A stretch of DNA of 64,000 nucleotides from Sphingopyxis sp. H053. GTDB lineage: Bacteria > Pseudomonadota > Alphaproteobacteria > Sphingomonadales > Sphingomonadaceae. Under the pieces are notes generated by a model. It did not search any database. It was not told the origin of the DNA and saw nothing but the letters and a program-made list of their open reading frames with translations. How positions within the stretch are numbered: position 1 is the first letter of the stretch; every line of letters starts with the position of its first letter. Where the stretch lies: assembly GCF_001468225.1 (NCBI RefSeq), contig NZ_LNRU01000010.1, positions 1 to 64,000 on the forward strand, given 5' to 3'. Made by a program: the position numbers and the translations under genes. Below are positions 1 through 9,400 of this stretch, piece after piece.

Positions 1-232
1 GCGGTGGGGGTGGAAAGGCGGTCTGGATCTCGCCGCCTGCGATCGTCTGGCTATAGCCCGGATCGACGAGTTCGGGGTCGATCAGCCATCCTCCGCCCGC
101 ATCGGCGCTCGATGGTTCGGACGCGGCCGACGCCTGGGCGATCCACATCGACATCATGTTGAAATTATTGTCCCGCCCCGGTCGATCATCGCGGTAAGTG
201 GTAGCGCGAGCCTCGTCGGGAAGGCAAGACAT
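1..232 (-). CDS. Possible 5' part of an unknown gene, cut by the left edge
   Basis: A minus-strand frame stays open from an ATG at 230-232 to the left edge (77 codons). A later in-frame ATG at 155-157 is equally possible. The readable peptide contains a stretch like MMSMWIAQASAA and then a Gly/Pro-containing acidic part. I recognise no domain and see no convincing ribosome-binding site. It would be transcribed divergently from the E1 gene. It could be a real hypothetical protein or chance coding in GC-rich DNA; the missing downstream part would decide. Confidence 0.3.
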   Translation of the reverse strand, partial: MSCLPDEARATTYRDDRPGRDNNFNMMSMWIAQASAASEPSSADAGGGWLIDPELVDPGYSQTIAGGEIQTAFPPPP

Positions 233-289
233 GCTTGCGTGCGAAACTACCCCGTTCTAGCGCGCGACAATATCAGACGGAGGACCAAG

Positions 290-2491
290 GTGGACGCAGC
301 GCAGGCGGTGCATGAAAAATTCCTGGCGGCGCTGGCCGAAGGACGATTGCCCGATCGCGCCGACGCGCCCGATCCCGCAGTGGTCGGCCTGTCGCGCGCC
401 GAGGCGACCGATATCTTCCTGTCGCAGCTGACCAGCCGCCAGATGGACCGGCTGTCGCGCCATTTGCAGGCGCGCGGCGAAGGCTTTTATACGATCGGAT
501 CGTCGGGGCACGAAGGCAATGCCGCGGTCGCCGCGGCGCTGCGCGTCACCGACATGGCGTTTCTCCATTATCGCTCGAACGCGTTTCAGCTCCACCGGTC
601 GCGCCAGCTTCCCGGCGGGACGCCGACGTGGGACATGCTGCTGAGCTTCGCCGCGTCGTCCGAAGACCCGATCTCGGGCGGACGGCACAAGGTGATCGGA
701 TCGAAGCCGCTCAATATCCCCCCGCAAACCTCGACGATCGCCTCGCACCTGCCGAAGGCGGTCGGCGCCGCCTTCTCGATCGGCATCGCGCGCCGCCTCG
801 GTATGACCGGGCTGCCGCTGCCCGATGATGCCGTCGTGCTGACGAGCTTTGGCGACGCGTCGGCGAACCATTCGACCGCGCAGGGCGCGTTCAACACTGC
901 GGGCTGGGCGGCGTTCCAGGGATCGCCGATGCCGCTCATTTTCCTCTGCGAAGACAATGGTATCGGGATTTCGACGCGTACCCCGACGGGCTGGATCGAG
1001 GCGCAGTTCCGCCACCGCGCTGGGCTGCACTATATCAAATGCGACGGCACCGATCTGGTCTCGGCCTATGCCGGGGCGGCCGAAGCCGCCGACTATGCGC
1101 GCCGATACCGTAAGCCGGTCTTCCTCCATATGGCGACGGTGCGCCTCTATGGCCACGCCGGCTCAGACGTGCAGGGCGCGTATCTGCCCAAAGCCTTGAT
1201 CGAGGCCGACGAGGCGCGCGATCCGCTGCTCGCGGGCGCCGCGCTCATGGCCGAGCATGGCTGGATGTCGCCCGCCGAGATCGCCGACGCCTATGAGGAT
1301 ATCGGCGGCACGCTCGCGCGGCAGGCCGAGGCGGCGATCCTGCGCCCGAAGATCACGACCCCGAAGCATGTGATGGAAAGCCTGATCCCGCCGAAGCGCG
1401 AGGTCGCTCGTGTCAACACGCCGACCGACGAAGACCGCAAGGCGATGTTCGGCAGCGATGCCGGCGCGATGGACAAGCCGCAGCACATGGCGCGGCTTTT
1501 GAGCTGGGCGCTCGCCGACCTCATGCTCGCGCACAAGGAGATCGTCGTCGCGGGCGAGGATGTCGGGCCGAAGGGGGGCGTCTATAACGTCACCGCAAAG
1601 CTCCACCAGCGCTTCGGTTCGGCGCGCGTCGTCAACACCTTGCTCGACGAACAGGCGATCCTCGGGCTCGCGATCGGCATGGCGCACAATGATTTCCTTC
1701 CGATGCCCGAGATCCAGTTCCTCGCCTATGTCCATAATGCCGAGGACCAGATTCGCGGCGAAGCCGCGACGCTCAGCTTCTTCTCCGACGGGCAGTACAC
1801 CAACCCGATGGTGCTGCGCATCGCGGGGCTCGGTTATCAGAAGGGCTTCGGCGGCCATTTCCACAACGACAACAGCCTCGCGGTTTTTCGCGACATTCCC
1901 GGCGTCATCCTCGCGGTGCCGTCGAACGGGCGCGATGCGGTCGCGATGCTGCGCGAGTGCGTGCGGCTCGCGCGCGAGGAACAGCGCGTCGTCGTCTTCG
2001 TCGAACCGATCGCGCTCTATATGACCCGCGACCTCCACGAGGAAGGCGATGGCCTGTGGACCAGCGCCTATGAAACGCCGGGCGACGGCGCGCCGATCCG
2101 CTTCGGCGATGTCGGAGTGTACGGCAAAGGCACCGACCTTGCGATCGTTACCTATGGCAATGGCTATTACCTGTCGCGTCAGGCCGAAAAGCTGCTCGCC
2201 GCCGACGGCGTCAAGGCACGCGTGATCGACCTGCGCTGGCTCGGCCCGGTCGACGAGGAGAAGCTCGTCGCCGCGGTTGGCGATGCAAAGCGCATCCTGA
2301 TCGTCGACGAATGCCGCATTACCGGATCGCAGAGCGAGGCACTGATGGCGACCTTCGTCGAACGCACCCCGGGTAAGAAGCTCGCGCGCATCGCCGCCGA
2401 CGACAGCTTCATCCCGCTCGGCCGCGCGGCCACGCTGACCCTGCCGAGCCGCGATTCCATCTATGCCGCCGCGAAGGAGTTGCTGGCATGA
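290..2491 (+). CDS. Fused alpha/beta 2-oxoacid dehydrogenase E1 component (thiamine-diphosphate enzyme)
   Basis: Decarboxylates a 2-oxoacid with thiamine diphosphate, as the E1 component of a pyruvate or branched-chain 2-oxoacid dehydrogenase type complex. The N-terminal half is an E1-alpha module with the cofactor motif GDASAN near residues 188-193 and an EDNGIGIST stretch soon after. The C-terminal half (from about 410) is an E1-beta transketolase module with GEDVG and LDEQAILGLAIGMA. The fused layout resembles the alpha/beta E1 proteins of Bacteroidetes and sphingomonads. The longest frame starts with GTG at 239, but GTG at 290 has GGAGG six bases upstream and is preferred (733 residues). 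It overlaps the next gene by four bases (ATGA), so the two are translationally coupled. No E2 or E3 gene is nearby. The substrate cannot be told from sequence. Confidence 0.85.
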   Translation: MDAAQAVHEKFLAALAEGRLPDRADAPDPAVVGLSRAEATDIFLSQLTSRQMDRLSRHLQARGEGFYTIGSSGHEGNAAVAAALRVTDMAFLHYRSNAFQLHRSRQLPGGTPTWDMLLSFAASSEDPISGGRHKVIGSKPLNIPPQTSTIASHLPKAVGAAFSIGIARRLGMTGLPLPDDAVVLTSFGDASANHSTAQGAFNTAGWAAFQGSPMPLIFLCEDNGIGISTRTPTGWIEAQFRHRAGLHYIKCDGTDLVSAYAGAAEAADYARRYRKPVFLHMATVRLYGHAGSDVQGAYLPKALIEADEARDPLLAGAALMAEHGWMSPAEIADAYEDIGGTLARQAEAAILRPKITTPKHVMESLIPPKREVARVNTPTDEDRKAMFGSDAGAMDKPQHMARLLSWALADLMLAHKEIVVAGEDVGPKGGVYNVTAKLHQRFGSARVVNTLLDEQAILGLAIGMAHNDFLPMPEIQFLAYVHNAEDQIRGEAATLSFFSDGQYTNPMVLRIAGLGYQKGFGGHFHNDNSLAVFRDIPGVILAVPSNGRDAVAMLRECVRLAREEQRVVVFVEPIALYMTRDLHEEGDGLWTSAYETPGDGAPIRFGDVGVYGKGTDLAIVTYGNGYYLSRQAEKLLAADGVKARVIDLRWLGPVDEEKLVAAVGDAKRILIVDECRITGSQSEALMATFVERTPGKKLARIAADDSFIPLGRAATLTLPSRDSIYAAAKELLA

Positions 2492-3534
2492 GCGCGCGCA
2501 AGACCGCACTCGTCGTCGCCCCCGGCCGCGGCACCTATGGCAAGGGCGAGCTTGGCAGCATCGCGCGGTTGCATGGCGCGCGCTTCGGTGAGCTGATCGC
2601 GAATTTCGACGCGCAGCGCCGCGAGCGCGGCCAGCCGACGGTGACCGAACTCGATGGCGCCGACCGCTTCAGCGTCGCGACGCACATGCGCGGCGATGTC
2701 GCGGCGCCGCTGATCTACACCGCAACCGCGCTCGATTGGCTCAGCATCGACCGCGAGAAATTCGATGTCGTCGCCGCCCTGGGCAATTCGATGGGCTGGT
2801 ACAGCGCGCTCGCGCTCGGCGGCGCGGTTTCGGTCGAGGACGGCTTTCGCATTTCGAACGCGATGGGGCTCAACAGCCAGACGCATGGGCCGGGCGGGCA
2901 AATCCTGTTGCAGGTGGTCGACGAGGATTGGCGGCCGGTGCCGGGGTTGCGCGAGACTTTGTTTGGTCTTGTCGCCGATATCGGTGCGCGGCCCGGCCAC
3001 GCGCTCGCGCTGTCGATCGACCTTGCCGGGATGCTCGTGCTCGCGGGCAATGAAGATGGTCTCGCCGCGCTGCTCGCCGAAGCGCCGCCGACGCCGGGGC
3101 GCGATCCGCTGCGCCTCGCGGGCCACGGCCCCTTCCACACCCCGCTGATGTTCGGCAGTTCGGACAAGGCGATGGCCGAGCTGCCGCATTCGCTCTTCCA
3201 CCGCCCCGCGCTGCCGCTCATCGACGGGCGCGGGCATATCTGGCGGCGCCATGCGAGCGATCCGGCGATGCTGTGGGATTATACCTTCGGCCACCAGATC
3301 CTCGCGCCCTATGATTTCGCGCTGTCGGTGCAGGTCGCGGTGAAGGAATATGCCCCCGACGTGATCATCCTGCCGGGCCCGGGCGACACGCTCGGCGGTG
3401 CGATCGCGCAATCGCTGATCGGCATCGGCTGGCAGGGAATCCGGAGCAAGGCCGATTTCGCGGCACGGCAGGCGGCCGACCCGATCCTGCTGTCGATGGG
3501 CCGCACCGAACAGCGTGCGCTCGTCACGGGATAA
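2488..3534 (+). CDS. FabD-like acyl (malonyl) transferase domain protein
   Basis: A 348-residue protein of the ACP S-malonyltransferase fold. The nucleophile motif appears as GNSMGWYSAL with Ser101, where standard FabD has GHSLGEYSAL. The catalytic histidine lies in GPFHTPL (His217). Both catalytic residues are kept, but the elbow residues before and after the serine differ, so the acyl donor may not be malonyl-CoA. The start overlaps the stop of the E1 gene, implying a two-gene operon ending at the hairpin just downstream. Pairing a 2-oxoacid dehydrogenase E1 with an acyltransferase suggests that an acyl group made by the former is handed on by the latter, but that is inference. The housekeeping fabD is expected elsewhere, next to fabG and acpP. 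Confidence 0.7.
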   Translation: MSARKTALVVAPGRGTYGKGELGSIARLHGARFGELIANFDAQRRERGQPTVTELDGADRFSVATHMRGDVAAPLIYTATALDWLSIDREKFDVVAALGNSMGWYSALALGGAVSVEDGFRISNAMGLNSQTHGPGGQILLQVVDEDWRPVPGLRETLFGLVADIGARPGHALALSIDLAGMLVLAGNEDGLAALLAEAPPTPGRDPLRLAGHGPFHTPLMFGSSDKAMAELPHSLFHRPALPLIDGRGHIWRRHASDPAMLWDYTFGHQILAPYDFALSVQVAVKEYAPDVIILPGPGDTLGGAIAQSLIGIGWQGIRSKADFAARQAADPILLSMGRTEQRALVTG

Positions 3535-3539
3535 GATAG

Positions 3540-3571
3540 GGCCGGCAGGGGAGGAACATCCCCTGCCGGCC
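3540..3571 (+). terminator. Perfect hairpin closing the E1/acyltransferase operon
   Basis: A perfect 13-bp stem (arms 3540-3552 and 3559-3571) with a six-base loop GGAACA starts five bases after the stop codon. There is no T tract, so it may act as a transcript stabiliser or need Rho. Confidence 0.65.
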
Positions 3572-3706
3572 CGTTCGCATGGAATCAGGTGGGGTTGACC
3601 CCATGCGGATGAACGGCAGCGCCAATGGGGACCAACTCAAGGGCGGTACACCGTTCATGTCCCTTATAGGCGCGCTGCGCCGCATCCGGCCGGGGCTCTT
3701 GCACAA

Positions 3707-4423
3707 TCAAGCGCCAAAACGGAGCGGATTGCCCGGCGCGCCGCGCGCGAACTCGGCGATGAACTGGAGCCGGAGCAATTCGGCGACATTGCCGGCACCG
3801 GCGCGGCGCATGATATTCGCGCGATGCACTTCGACCGTGCGCGGGCTCAATTCCAGCTGACGCGCGATCGCCTTGTTGCCGAGCCCCGCGGCGATCGCAT
3901 CCAATATGTCGCGCTCGCGCGGCGTCAGCGCCGCCAGCCGTGCCTCGGCCTCGCGGTGCCGGTCGAGCGCGCCCTGCCGCGCACGCCAGTCGGCGAGCGC
4001 CGCATCGATCGTGCGGCGGACGAGGCGCGGGTCGAGCGGCGCGGGAAGCAGATCCTGTGCCCCGCCGCGCAGGATCGCGCGCGATTCGGCGATACTGAGC
4101 TGTTCGGCGGCGACAAAGGCGACGGTTCCGGCGCGCGCAGCGACGCGGTCGAGCAGCGCCGCGCCGCCGGTCCGCCCGGGCTGGCACCAGTGAAAGAGCA
4201 GGATACCGCAACTATCCTCACCCTCGGCTTCGATCCACGCGTCGGCGCTGGCAAAGCTGCGCACCACCCGTTCGGACCCCGCCGCGAGCACGCGGAAACA
4301 GGCCGCCCGCTCGGTCGGGTCGGGCAGGATCAGATGGATATGGCCCCCGCTTTCGGTCACGATGAGCGGGATGCCGGTTAAGGCTGCGCGCGAACAGCGG
4401 CGAAGGGTCGGCGATGGCGCCAT
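3707..4423 (-). CDS. LuxR/FixJ-type regulator with a degenerate receiver domain
   Basis: A 238-residue DNA-binding protein. The C-terminal part (about 166-225) is a clear LuxR helix-turn-helix with LTPRERDILDAIAAG and LSPRTVEVHRANIM. The N-terminal part aligns with a FixJ-type receiver, but the phospho-acceptor aspartate is replaced by His78 (LLFHWCQPGRTG) and the conserved lysine before proline is Ala128 (LPAPL). It is therefore unlikely to be switched on by phosphorylation. The start is uncertain: ATG at 4423 has only a weak GGCGGC upstream, and a GTG at 4360 begins the receiver proper. It stands alone, convergent with the acyltransferase operon and with no histidine kinase nearby. It might bind a ligand or act constitutively. 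Confidence 0.75.
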   Translation of the reverse strand: MAPSPTLRRCSRAALTGIPLIVTESGGHIHLILPDPTERAACFRVLAAGSERVVRSFASADAWIEAEGEDSCGILLFHWCQPGRTGGAALLDRVAARAGTVAFVAAEQLSIAESRAILRGGAQDLLPAPLDPRLVRRTIDAALADWRARQGALDRHREAEARLAALTPRERDILDAIAAGLGNKAIARQLELSPRTVEVHRANIMRRAGAGNVAELLRLQFIAEFARGAPGNPLRFGA

Positions 4424-4460
4424 TCTGGAGCCGCCGATGGTCTGCGATTGCCCCCGCGGG

Positions 4461-4613
4461 TCAGTCGGCCGGATTATGCTTGGCGAGAAAGGCTTTGATC
4501 GAGGTCAGCAACGTCATTCGATCGGCCTGGCGCGTGAAATAATGGTCGGCGAGCGGGACCGACACGAACTGGGCCGTCTTGCCGTGGATGAGCAGCAGCG
4601 GCGCCTTGATTGT
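4461..4613 (-). pseudogene. Remnant of the 3' end of an S9-family (prolyl oligopeptidase-type) peptidase
   Basis: Read on the minus strand, this piece encodes IKAPLLLIHG followed directly by a peptide ending SIKAFLAKHNPAD and a stop. Both ends match the C-terminal alpha/beta-hydrolase portion of S9 peptidases, where IHG precedes the catalytic aspartate loop and the protein ends in a similar helix. The section carrying the catalytic Asp is missing between them, and nothing upstream encodes the rest of the enzyme. It therefore looks like a decayed gene tail left after a deletion. It is inferred from motif resemblance only. Confidence 0.55.
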
Positions 4614-4830
4614 CCGGCAATACTTTACTTCAGTTAGATAAAAATCAAATGTTACCGGTTACGTAGCCTTGTTCTCCTGCGCGCGTGTCGATCTTCTGGA
4701 GATCAGGCGCCGGGGCATTTGAATATTCAGACCTCTACGCGACTTGAGCGGGAGCGTGCGCCGAAAAAAACGGGGCGCATTTGGCCCGGATAGCCGTCTT
4801 GTTTTTTGGAGAGGGAAAAAAGGGAGAGAC

Positions 4831-5340
4831 GTGACGGCGGAACCCGCCTCCGAACTGGAGCGGTTGACCCGGAAGTTCCGGCCGCCGCTGATCGCCTTTT
4901 TTTCCCGACGCGTTGCCAGCCTCGCGGAAGCCGAAGACATGACCCAGGAGGTTTTTTTGCGGTTATCGAACGCGCAAAGGGGCGACGAAGAGACGAGTGC
5001 CGCCTATATTTTCCGGATCGCCGCCAATCTGGTGACGGATCGGGCGCGCCACGACCGTGTGCGCCGGAACTTCGCGGACGCGGTACGAAGCGACGCCAGC
5101 GCCGGCGTTGACGGCTTTGACCCCTTTCGGATCGCTTCGGCGCGCGAATCGATTTCGATCCTGTGGGCCGCGATCCAGGCGCTTCCCGAACCGACGCAGC
5201 AGATTTTCATATTGTACCGGGTAGAGAATATTCCGAAGCAGACGATCGCCGATAATTTCGGATTTCACCTCCGCACCGTCGACAAGCATATTTCGCGCGC
5301 CCTCGTTTTTCTGGCCCGCCGGATGGAGCGACGGCCATGA
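4831..5340 (+). CDS. FecI-like ECF sigma factor
   Basis: An extracytoplasmic-function sigma factor of 169 residues, expected to direct RNA polymerase to the downstream receptor gene. Region 2 contains the EAEDMTQEVFLRL motif that binds the core enzyme and the -10 element. Region 4 holds ALPEPTQQIFILYRVENI and an HTH ending in DKHISRAL. The longest frame begins at 4744, but GTG at 4831 follows a good AAGGGAG site and removes a basic extension atypical of the family. The gene overlaps fecR by four bases. The order sigma, anti-sigma, STN-type receptor is the classical cell-surface signalling arrangement for iron-complex uptake, in which the loaded receptor signals through FecR to release the sigma factor. 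The AT-rich stretch at 4610-4660 is the likely promoter region. Confidence 0.88.
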   Translation: MTAEPASELERLTRKFRPPLIAFFSRRVASLAEAEDMTQEVFLRLSNAQRGDEETSAAYIFRIAANLVTDRARHDRVRRNFADAVRSDASAGVDGFDPFRIASARESISILWAAIQALPEPTQQIFILYRVENIPKQTIADNFGFHLRTVDKHISRALVFLARRMERRP

Positions 5341-6398
5341 TCGTTCCGCAGAATGACAATGATCGCGTCGCCGAGCGGGAGGAGCAGGCGGCCGCCTGGT
5401 GCCTGCTCATCGCCGACCGGGCGCTGACCGTCAGCGAACAAAGTGCCTTCGACGAATGGCTGGCGGCGGACGAGCGCCACGCCCACCATTTCGAGCAGAT
5501 GGTAACAGTGTGGCAGGGAACCGATGCGATCGCCGAAATGCCCGGCTTCCTGTCGCTCCGTGCCGAGGCTTTGACCGCGATGGAAAAAGCGCGCCGCGCG
5601 GCAGAGCCCGCTCCGACGCGCCGCCGGGCGATCGCGACGATGGCCGCGCTCGCGATGGTCACGGGCATGGGCGCCTGGTATTGGAGCGAGGGGCCCGACG
5701 TCTATTCCACCGAGGTCGGCGAGCGGCGGATCGTCCGGCTCGACGATGGGTCGAGCGTCTCGCTCGATGCCGCCAGCCAGATGTCGGTGTCCTTCACCGA
5801 CCATCGCCGCGCGATCATACTCGATCGCGGCCGGGCCAAGTTCGACGTCGCAAAGGACCCGCTCCGGCCGTTTACCGTGACCGCGGGGTCGCAATCGGTG
5901 GTGGCGATCGGGACGAGTTTCAGCGTCGAACTGCTGCGCGATCAGCTTCGTGTCCTGTTGTTTGAAGGACAGGTCGCCGTCGTTCCGCGCGGCGCGGTCG
6001 CAGGGCATATCAAGGCGCGGCGACCAGTCGCGCAGGCGACGACCCAGCTTTTGCCCGGGCAGGAACTGGTCGCCAGCCTTTCATCGGGCGCGACAGAAAT
6101 CCTTCCCGTCGATGCGGGGCGCTCGCTGGGATGGGAAGGGGGGCAGGTCGATTTCGTCGATATGCCGCTGAGCGATGCGGTCGAGCGGGTCAATCGGTAC
6201 GCGGCATCGCCGATCGTCCTTCGCGATGCGGCCGCCGGCCGTCATCTCGTCAATGGCGTATTCGATGCGGGCGACGCCGACAGTTTCGTTAAGGGCGTGA
6301 CGTCGCTCTATCCGTTGGCCGCGCACGAAGAGGGCGGCAAAATCATTATCGAAACTGTAAATTTGAGTAACGACGAAGAAAAAATGGACCAAAGATAA
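5337..6398 (+). CDS. FecR-family anti-sigma / transmembrane signal transducer
   Basis: A 353-residue inner-membrane regulator. The N-terminus (about 10-60) is the short cytoplasmic FecR/DUF4880 domain with AAAWCLLIADRALTVSE, which holds the sigma factor. A single membrane segment follows near 96-115. The periplasmic FecR domain has VYSTEVGERRIVRLDDGS and a later LLPGQELVAS, and the C-terminal part resembles DUF4974, which contacts the signalling domain of the receptor. It starts inside the sigma gene stop (ATGA overlap), so production of the two is coupled. The stop lies 83 bases before the receptor start. The role follows from family and context. Confidence 0.88.
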   Translation: MIVPQNDNDRVAEREEQAAAWCLLIADRALTVSEQSAFDEWLAADERHAHHFEQMVTVWQGTDAIAEMPGFLSLRAEALTAMEKARRAAEPAPTRRRAIATMAALAMVTGMGAWYWSEGPDVYSTEVGERRIVRLDDGSSVSLDAASQMSVSFTDHRRAIILDRGRAKFDVAKDPLRPFTVTAGSQSVVAIGTSFSVELLRDQLRVLLFEGQVAVVPRGAVAGHIKARRPVAQATTQLLPGQELVASLSSGATEILPVDAGRSLGWEGGQVDFVDMPLSDAVERVNRYAASPIVLRDAAAGRHLVNGVFDAGDADSFVKGVTSLYPLAAHEEGGKIIIETVNLSNDEEKMDQR

Positions 6399-6481
6399 AA
6401 ATCTGGGGCGCAATCTTGTGGGTGGTTCGTCTTTATGACAGAGGGGCAGCAATATCGATCCCTCGCATAGAGGGAGAGGGT

Positions 6482-9400
6482 ATGTCAAAACGTCGTTATT
6501 TGTTGTCGAGTCTTGCGCTCGGCGCGTTGGTTGCCGTGTCGGCACCTGCCTATGCTGAAGTGCGCCAGGTTCAGCAGTTTGATATTCCGGCCCAGGATCT
6601 GGGCGGCGCATTGCGGGCTTTTGCGCGTGCATCGGGCGCGCAGGTGATTTTCGACGGCAAGGCGGTGCGGGGCAAGCGCAGCGAAGGCTTGCGGTACCGG
6701 TCGGGCGCCGAGGAGGCGCTCCGCGAACTGCTGCGCGGGACGGGCATGACCTATCGGCGCAATGGCAAGATCTTCATCGTAAGCCCGATGCGCCGGATCG
6801 CGCAGCTTCCGGTCGAGATGGCGAGCGCCGCGCCGGTCGCGGCCGCGTCCGCCGCGCCGGGGCAGGAGATCAGCGACGGCAGCGAAATCATCGTGACGGC
6901 GCAGAAGAAAGAAGAAAAGATCATCGACGTGCCGATCGCGCTTACGGCGCTGTCGTCCGCGGCGCTCGACGACCGCAAGATCGAGGGCGGCTCCGAACTG
7001 CTTCGCGCGGTTCCGAACATGAACTTCTCGAAGGGCAATTTCAGCATGTACAACATCGCGATCCGCGGGATCGGGACGAAGGCGGTATCCGCCTCGACCG
7101 ACCCTGCGGTGGCGGTGAGCTTCAACAACACGCCGCTGATCCGCAACCGCCTGTTCGAATCCGAATTTTTCGACATGCAGCGGGTCGAGGTGCTGCGCGG
7201 ACCGCAGGGAACGCTCTATGGCCGCAATGCGACCGGCGGTGTGGTCAATCTGATACCGGCGCTGCCCGAGCTTCAGGATTTCGGGCTCGATGCGAAGGTG
7301 GAGGTCGGCAATTATAAGACGATGCGCGCATCGGCGATGGTCAACGTGCCATTGGGCGACACGCTGGCGGTGCGCGTCGCGGGTGCGCTGACCAGCCGCG
7401 ACGGGTTCGACTATAACAGTTTTACGGAAAAGCGCGTGAACGGCCGCGAGCTGTGGTCGACGCGCGCCTCGATTGCGTGGGAGCCGGGCGACCGTTTCCG
7501 CGCCAATGCGATCTGGCAGCATTTCGACGAGGATGACAATCGGTCGCGCACCGGAAAGCAGTTATGCGCGCGCGATCCCGGGCCGGCGACGGTGGGCGGT
7601 ATCCGGGTGCCCGACGGGACCCGGAACGAGACGGCCACTCGCCAGGAACTCGATTTGCGGTCGCGGCTCAGTCAGGGCTGCCTGCCCGTTTCACTCTATG
7701 ACGATCAATCTTATGGCGCGCCCAATGCGGGGGGCTATGCCGCTATCGTCGCCGGCTCCACCGACTATGTCAAAATGGGCTATCGCGGCAGTGATCTTCT
7801 GCGCGGATTGGTCCGCGGCGATCCGTTCGCGGGGGTCCAACAATCGCGCAACCTGCGCGAAATCGCAACGAGCATCGATCCGGTCTTCCGCGCGAAGAAT
7901 GATGTCTTCCAGCTCAACATGGAATTCGACCTCAGCGACGGGTTGAAGCTGGTGTCGCAGACCGCCTATGCGCGCGATCGCTATTATTCGTCGCAGGACT
8001 ATAATCGTTTCGTCTCGGCGCCCGTGTTCGTGAACACATCGGGATTGATGGATGGGCTGCCGGGCACGCCGGACATCATCATCCCGCGACCAGGCCGTCC
8101 GCCTCTCGTCATTCCCGGGCGACCCAGTCCCAATCCGATCGACCAGTCATATGCTGCGCCGGGCGGGATATATTGCGACCCGCAGCTTGGCTGCTCGGAC
8201 CGGATGCTGTCGATGGATCTCAGCCGGTCGCGCAATCGCCAATGGTCGCAGGAGTTTCGCCTGCAATCGGCGTTCGACGGACCGCTCAATTTCAGCCTTG
8301 GCGTCAACTATCTGAACTTCAAATCGCAAGACGACTATTTTGTCTTCAACAATCTCTATTCATTCATCGCATATAACCGGTATAACCGGGCGACCGGTAC
8401 GGCAGCGGGGAGCGAGTTCAAATATCGCGATTGTCCGCCCGATGTGACGGATCGGGATTGCATCTATGTCGACCCCAATCCGATATCGTCACTCGACGAA
8501 AACGGGCACAATTATTTCCGTAGCCGCAATAATGTCCAGACCAAATCCTGGGCGATCTTCGGTGAAGCCTATTGGAACGTCACCGACGAACTGAAGGTCA
8601 CCGCCGGGCTGCGGTTCACGCGCGATGACAAGAGCGCGACGCTCTATCCGAGCCAGCTCCTGCTCGGGGGCGGTGCGAACGGCACCAGCGGCGGGAGCAT
8701 CAGCGGCGGATATCAGGCCAGTGACCCGATCGATCAGCGTTGGTCGAAGCCGACCGGACGACTGGTGGTCGACTGGAAACCCGACCTTGCGTTCACCGAC
8801 GACACGCTAATCTATGCCTCGGCGTCGCATGGCTACAAAGGTGGCGGAGCCAACCCGGCGCGCCCCGCGATTAGCGATACGAATGTCCAGTTCGGTGACA
8901 TTCCCGCGACCTTCAAGCCCGAATATGTCAATGCATTCGAGATCGGGACGAAGAACAGCTTCGACGGCGGGCGGCTGACGCTCAATGCCACCGGCTTCTT
9001 CTATGACTATACCGGTTATCAGGTTTCGCAGATCGTCGACCGCATCGCGCTCAACGAGAATTTCGATGCGACGAGCTGGGGGCTGGAGTTTGAGGCAGCC
9101 TGGCGCCCGTCACGCGCGTTTCGCGTCGATGCCAATCTCGGCTATCTGCAGACGCGGCTGAAGAAGGGCGCAAGGTCGATCGACGTGATGGACCGCACGC
9201 AGGGTAATCCCGACTGGGTTCTGCTTCGTCCCTTCCTGCAAGTCCCCTCGAACTGCATCGCGCCGCGCGCCTATGTCGAGCGGATTCTGCAAAGATCGGC
9301 GAATGACAGCGCGTCCGCCGGCGCCGCGCTCTACGGGCTGTGCGGCCAGTCCAGCGGGTTCGGCAATTTCGATCCCAGCAAGCCGGCGGGCTTCTATGCG

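Noticed and set aside
1163..2509. 448-codon minus-strand frame inside the E1 gene
   Set aside because: Antisense shadow of the E1 coding frame: Arg/Ala-rich, no motif, and lies wholly within a well-supported gene.
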